Assembly: GCF_900109685.1 (NCBI RefSeq)
Contig: NZ_FOBB01000006.1
Coordinates: forward strand, 372,001-436,000
DNA: 64,000 bases
Origin: Chitinophaga rupis
GTDB taxonomy: Bacteria; Bacteroidota; Bacteroidia; Chitinophagales; Chitinophagaceae
Reading direction: 5' to 3'
Part shown: positions 62,479 to 64,000 of the stretch, piece by piece
How positions within the stretch are numbered: position 1 is the first letter of the stretch
Layout of the letters: every line of letters starts with the position of its first letter
The notes under the pieces: generated by a model
The model's database searches: none
Told to the model about the DNA's origin: nothing
The model's input: the letters and a program-made list of their open reading frames with translations, nothing else
Translations under genes and position numbers: made by a program

Positions 62479-63368
62479 CAACTCACACCATTCACCACTG
62501 CTTCTTTATGGATCTTCAGGATCAGGCCCTGTAATACTTTACCCGGGCCTACTTCAGTAAATTCTGTACCGCCGTCCGCTACCATTGCCTGTACGGATTG
62601 TGTCCATCTTACAGCGCCGGTCAGCTGGTCGATCAGGTTTTGTTTGATCTGCGCCGGGTCGCTGATAGCTTTGGCTACCACGTTCTGGTACACCGGGCAG
62701 GAGGGCGTGTTAAAGGCAGTACGCTCAATAGCCGCCTGCAGCTCTTCTTTGGCGGGGGCCATTAACGGGGAGTGGAAAGCGCCGCCCACCGGTAATACCA
62801 GCGCTCTTTTGGCGCCGGCCGCCTTCATTCTTTCGCAGGCAATATTAACCGCATTCACCGTACCGGAGATCACCAGCTGCCCCGGGCAGTTATAGTTGGC
62901 AGGCACTACTACCTCACCGGTTTCTTTGGTAACTGCAGCGCAGATCTCCTCTACCTTCGCATCATCCAGCGACAGTACGGCAGCCATGGTAGAAGGCTGT
63001 GTTGCACAGGCCTTTTGCATAGCTGTAGCGCGTATAAATACCAGGCGCAGCGCGTCTTCAAAAGACAAGGTGCCATTGGCTACCAGGGCAGAAAATTCGC
63101 CCAGGGAGTGGCCTGCCACCATATCCGGTTTTGCATTTTCAATACCCATGAAAGCTACTACGGCATGCAGGAAAACAGCCGGCTGGGTAACATTGGTTTG
63201 TTTCAGGTCTTCATCCGTACCGGTGAACATGGTATCGGAAATGCGGAATCCCAGTATGTCGTTAGCCTGCTCAAATAATGCCTTTGCTTTAGGGCTGGTA
63301 TCATACAGTTGTTTTCCCATTCCGGGGAATTGTGATCCCTGACCGGGAAATACGTAAGCGTGCTTCAT
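62478..63368 (-). CDS. fabD: Malonyl-CoA:ACP transacylase
   Basis: 296 aa. Motifs: YVFPGQGSQFPGMGKQLY (about 4-21), the nucleophile Ser in VAGHSLGEFSALV (about 91), the substrate-binding Arg in LRLVFIRATAMQ, the catalytic His in GGAFHSPLM (about 199) and EVGPGKVLQGL. It loads malonate onto ACP for fatty acid elongation and supplies FabH. The stop codon lies at the end of a family-5 repeat arm. Confidence 0.95.
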   Translation of the reverse strand: MKHAYVFPGQGSQFPGMGKQLYDTSPKAKALFEQANDILGFRISDTMFTGTDEDLKQTNVTQPAVFLHAVVAFMGIENAKPDMVAGHSLGEFSALVANGTLSFEDALRLVFIRATAMQKACATQPSTMAAVLSLDDAKVEEICAAVTKETGEVVVPANYNCPGQLVISGTVNAVNIACERMKAAGAKRALVLPVGGAFHSPLMAPAKEELQAAIERTAFNTPSCPVYQNVVAKAISDPAQIKQNLIDQLTGAVRWTQSVQAMVADGGTEFTEVGPGKVLQGLILKIHKEAVVNGVS

Positions 63369-63454
63369 TACTCGTTGTAGTTTAGATTGAAATAGCTTTG
63401 CAAAGAAAACAAAAAAATCAGTTACTTAAACATTAGCCAATAATATAATAAAAG

Positions 63455-63484
63455 AACCTTCCAGGAATGTGATCCCGGAAGGTT
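63455..63484 (-). terminator. Rho-independent terminator of folE
   Basis: On the minus strand AACCTTCC and GGAAGGTT form an 8-bp stem (extended by GG/CC after a mismatch) followed by CTTTTATTATA. It lies about 22 nt past the folE stop and before fabD. Confidence 0.8.
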
Positions 63485-63506
63485 ACATATGATACTTACT
63501 ACCCTG

Positions 63507-64000
63507 TTATTTTCCAATGAGGCGCATAAATTCAGAGCGCGTACGGCCATCCTCAAACTGGCCGGAGAAGCCCGATGTGGTGGTAACGGAATTCTGTTTC
63601 TGCACGCCGCGCATCATCATACACAGGTGCTGCGCTTCAATTACCACGGCTACACCCAGCGGTTCCAGCGTTTCCTGGATAGCATCCAGCACCTGGTGCG
63701 TTAACCGCTCCTGCACCTGCAGGCGGCGGGCAAACACATCTACCACACGTGCTATTTTGCTTAGCCCGGTGATGTAACCATTAGGTATATACGCTACATG
63801 GGCCTTGCCAAAAAAAGGCAGCATATGGTGCTCACATAAAGAATACAGCTCTATATCCTTTACGATCACCATTTCGCTGTAAGCCTCTGTAAATTTAGCG
63901 CCGCGCAGGATGGCCTTGGCATCCAGCTGGTAGCCCTGTGTAAGGTACTGCATGGCTTTGGCCAGGCGTTCAGGCGTTTTCTGTAAGCCTTCCCGATCCG
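63507..64000 (-). CDS. folE: GTP cyclohydrolase I (partial, N-terminus beyond right edge)
   Basis: About 164 residues are visible; the frame is open to base 64000 and reads DREGLQKTPERLAKAMQYL upstream of the first in-window Met, which is true FolE sequence, so that Met is not the start. Zinc and active-site motifs are present: LCEHHMLPFFGKAHVAYIPNG, GLSKIARVVDVFARRLQVQE and EAQHLCMMMRGVQ. It converts GTP to dihydroneopterin triphosphate, the entry to folate and to queuosine (queE and tgt are in this window). It terminates at its own hairpin. Confidence 0.95.
   Translation of the reverse strand, partial: DREGLQKTPERLAKAMQYLTQGYQLDAKAILRGAKFTEAYSEMVIVKDIELYSLCEHHMLPFFGKAHVAYIPNGYITGLSKIARVVDVFARRLQVQERLTHQVLDAIQETLEPLGVAVVIEAQHLCMMMRGVQKQNSVTTTSGFSGQFEDGRTRSEFMRLIGK

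Noticed and set aside
63507..63953. folE as a complete 148-aa gene starting at 63953
   Set aside because: Upstream in-frame sequence to the window edge is conserved FolE (DREGLQKTPER), so the gene is simply cut by the window.

Overview
The window comes from a Gram-negative member of the Bacteroidota, most likely a Chitinophagaceae (Chitinophaga-like) bacterium; the genus is inferred from gene content only. The evidence is a full-length SprA translocon gene, a PorP/SprF gene, a PorE-like OmpA protein, four large secreted proteins ending in the gliding-motility-type (type B) type IX secretion signal, and promoters of the Bacteroidota TAnnTTTG type. Almost every long gene is a recognisable chromosomal housekeeping or envelope gene. 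I see no rRNA, tRNA, CRISPR array, insertion sequence, prophage or transposase.

Layout. 1-8.4 kb: a minus-strand set of PorP/SprF (cut by the left edge) and two tandem paralogous 1.2-kaa PKD proteins, probably a substrate/SprF secretion unit. 8.5-14.7 kb: recG, gltA, lptF/G-type permease and tgt, all on minus. 14.9-20.8 kb: a membrane glycosyltransferase, rsmG, a CDF metal exporter, an ECF sigma factor with a small membrane protein, two hypothetical proteins and a patatin. 20.9-26.6 kb (minus): M1 peptidase, rsmI, purS, pssA, a four-helix-bundle protein, aminopeptidase P. 26.9-39.3 kb: pckA, an 835-bp intergenic region with a structured element and a 64-bp tandem array, folD, queE, the PorE-like gene, an acid phosphatase, dprA, guaB, lnt and an alpha/beta hydrolase. 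39.3-44.0 kb: two more type-B-CTD proteins. 44.2-46.9 kb: SDR oxidoreductase, a 53-aa ORF, mqo. 46.9-56 kb: sprA-ruvA (minus) divergent from fabH. 56-59.9 kb: two tandem TPR-type histidine kinases, one with a destroyed ATP site. 60-64 kb: Nudix-type regulator, two GNAT proteins, fabD and folE (cut by the right edge).

How the genes fit together. Central carbon metabolism (gltA, mqo, pckA), purine/folate/queuosine chemistry (guaB, purS, folD, folE, queE, tgt), lipid and envelope synthesis (fabD, fabH, pssA, lnt, lptF/G) and type IX secretion (sprA, PorP/SprF, PorE-like and four probable substrates) are all represented.

The most unusual signal lies between the genes. Fourteen intergenic sites carry short A/T-biased or self-complementary repeat arrays. 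They belong to at least six sequence families that do not resemble one another (cores ATGGTCCATAG, ATTTACGATTTTAG, AATAATTAATAAT, AATTACGAATT, AGTTGGCAGT, GCATATTTGC/GCACATTAGC). Nearly all share one architecture: two facing inverted arms, each made of direct repeats of a 7-14 nt word, around a 10-530 nt centre. Arms often touch a start or stop codon. They supply the stop codons of pssA, mqo, the PorE-like gene and the phosphatase gene, and one abuts recG, which has no ATG, GTG or TTG at its proper start. Several unrelated sequences in the same layout suggest one sequence-independent generating process. This is the best candidate here for something undescribed.
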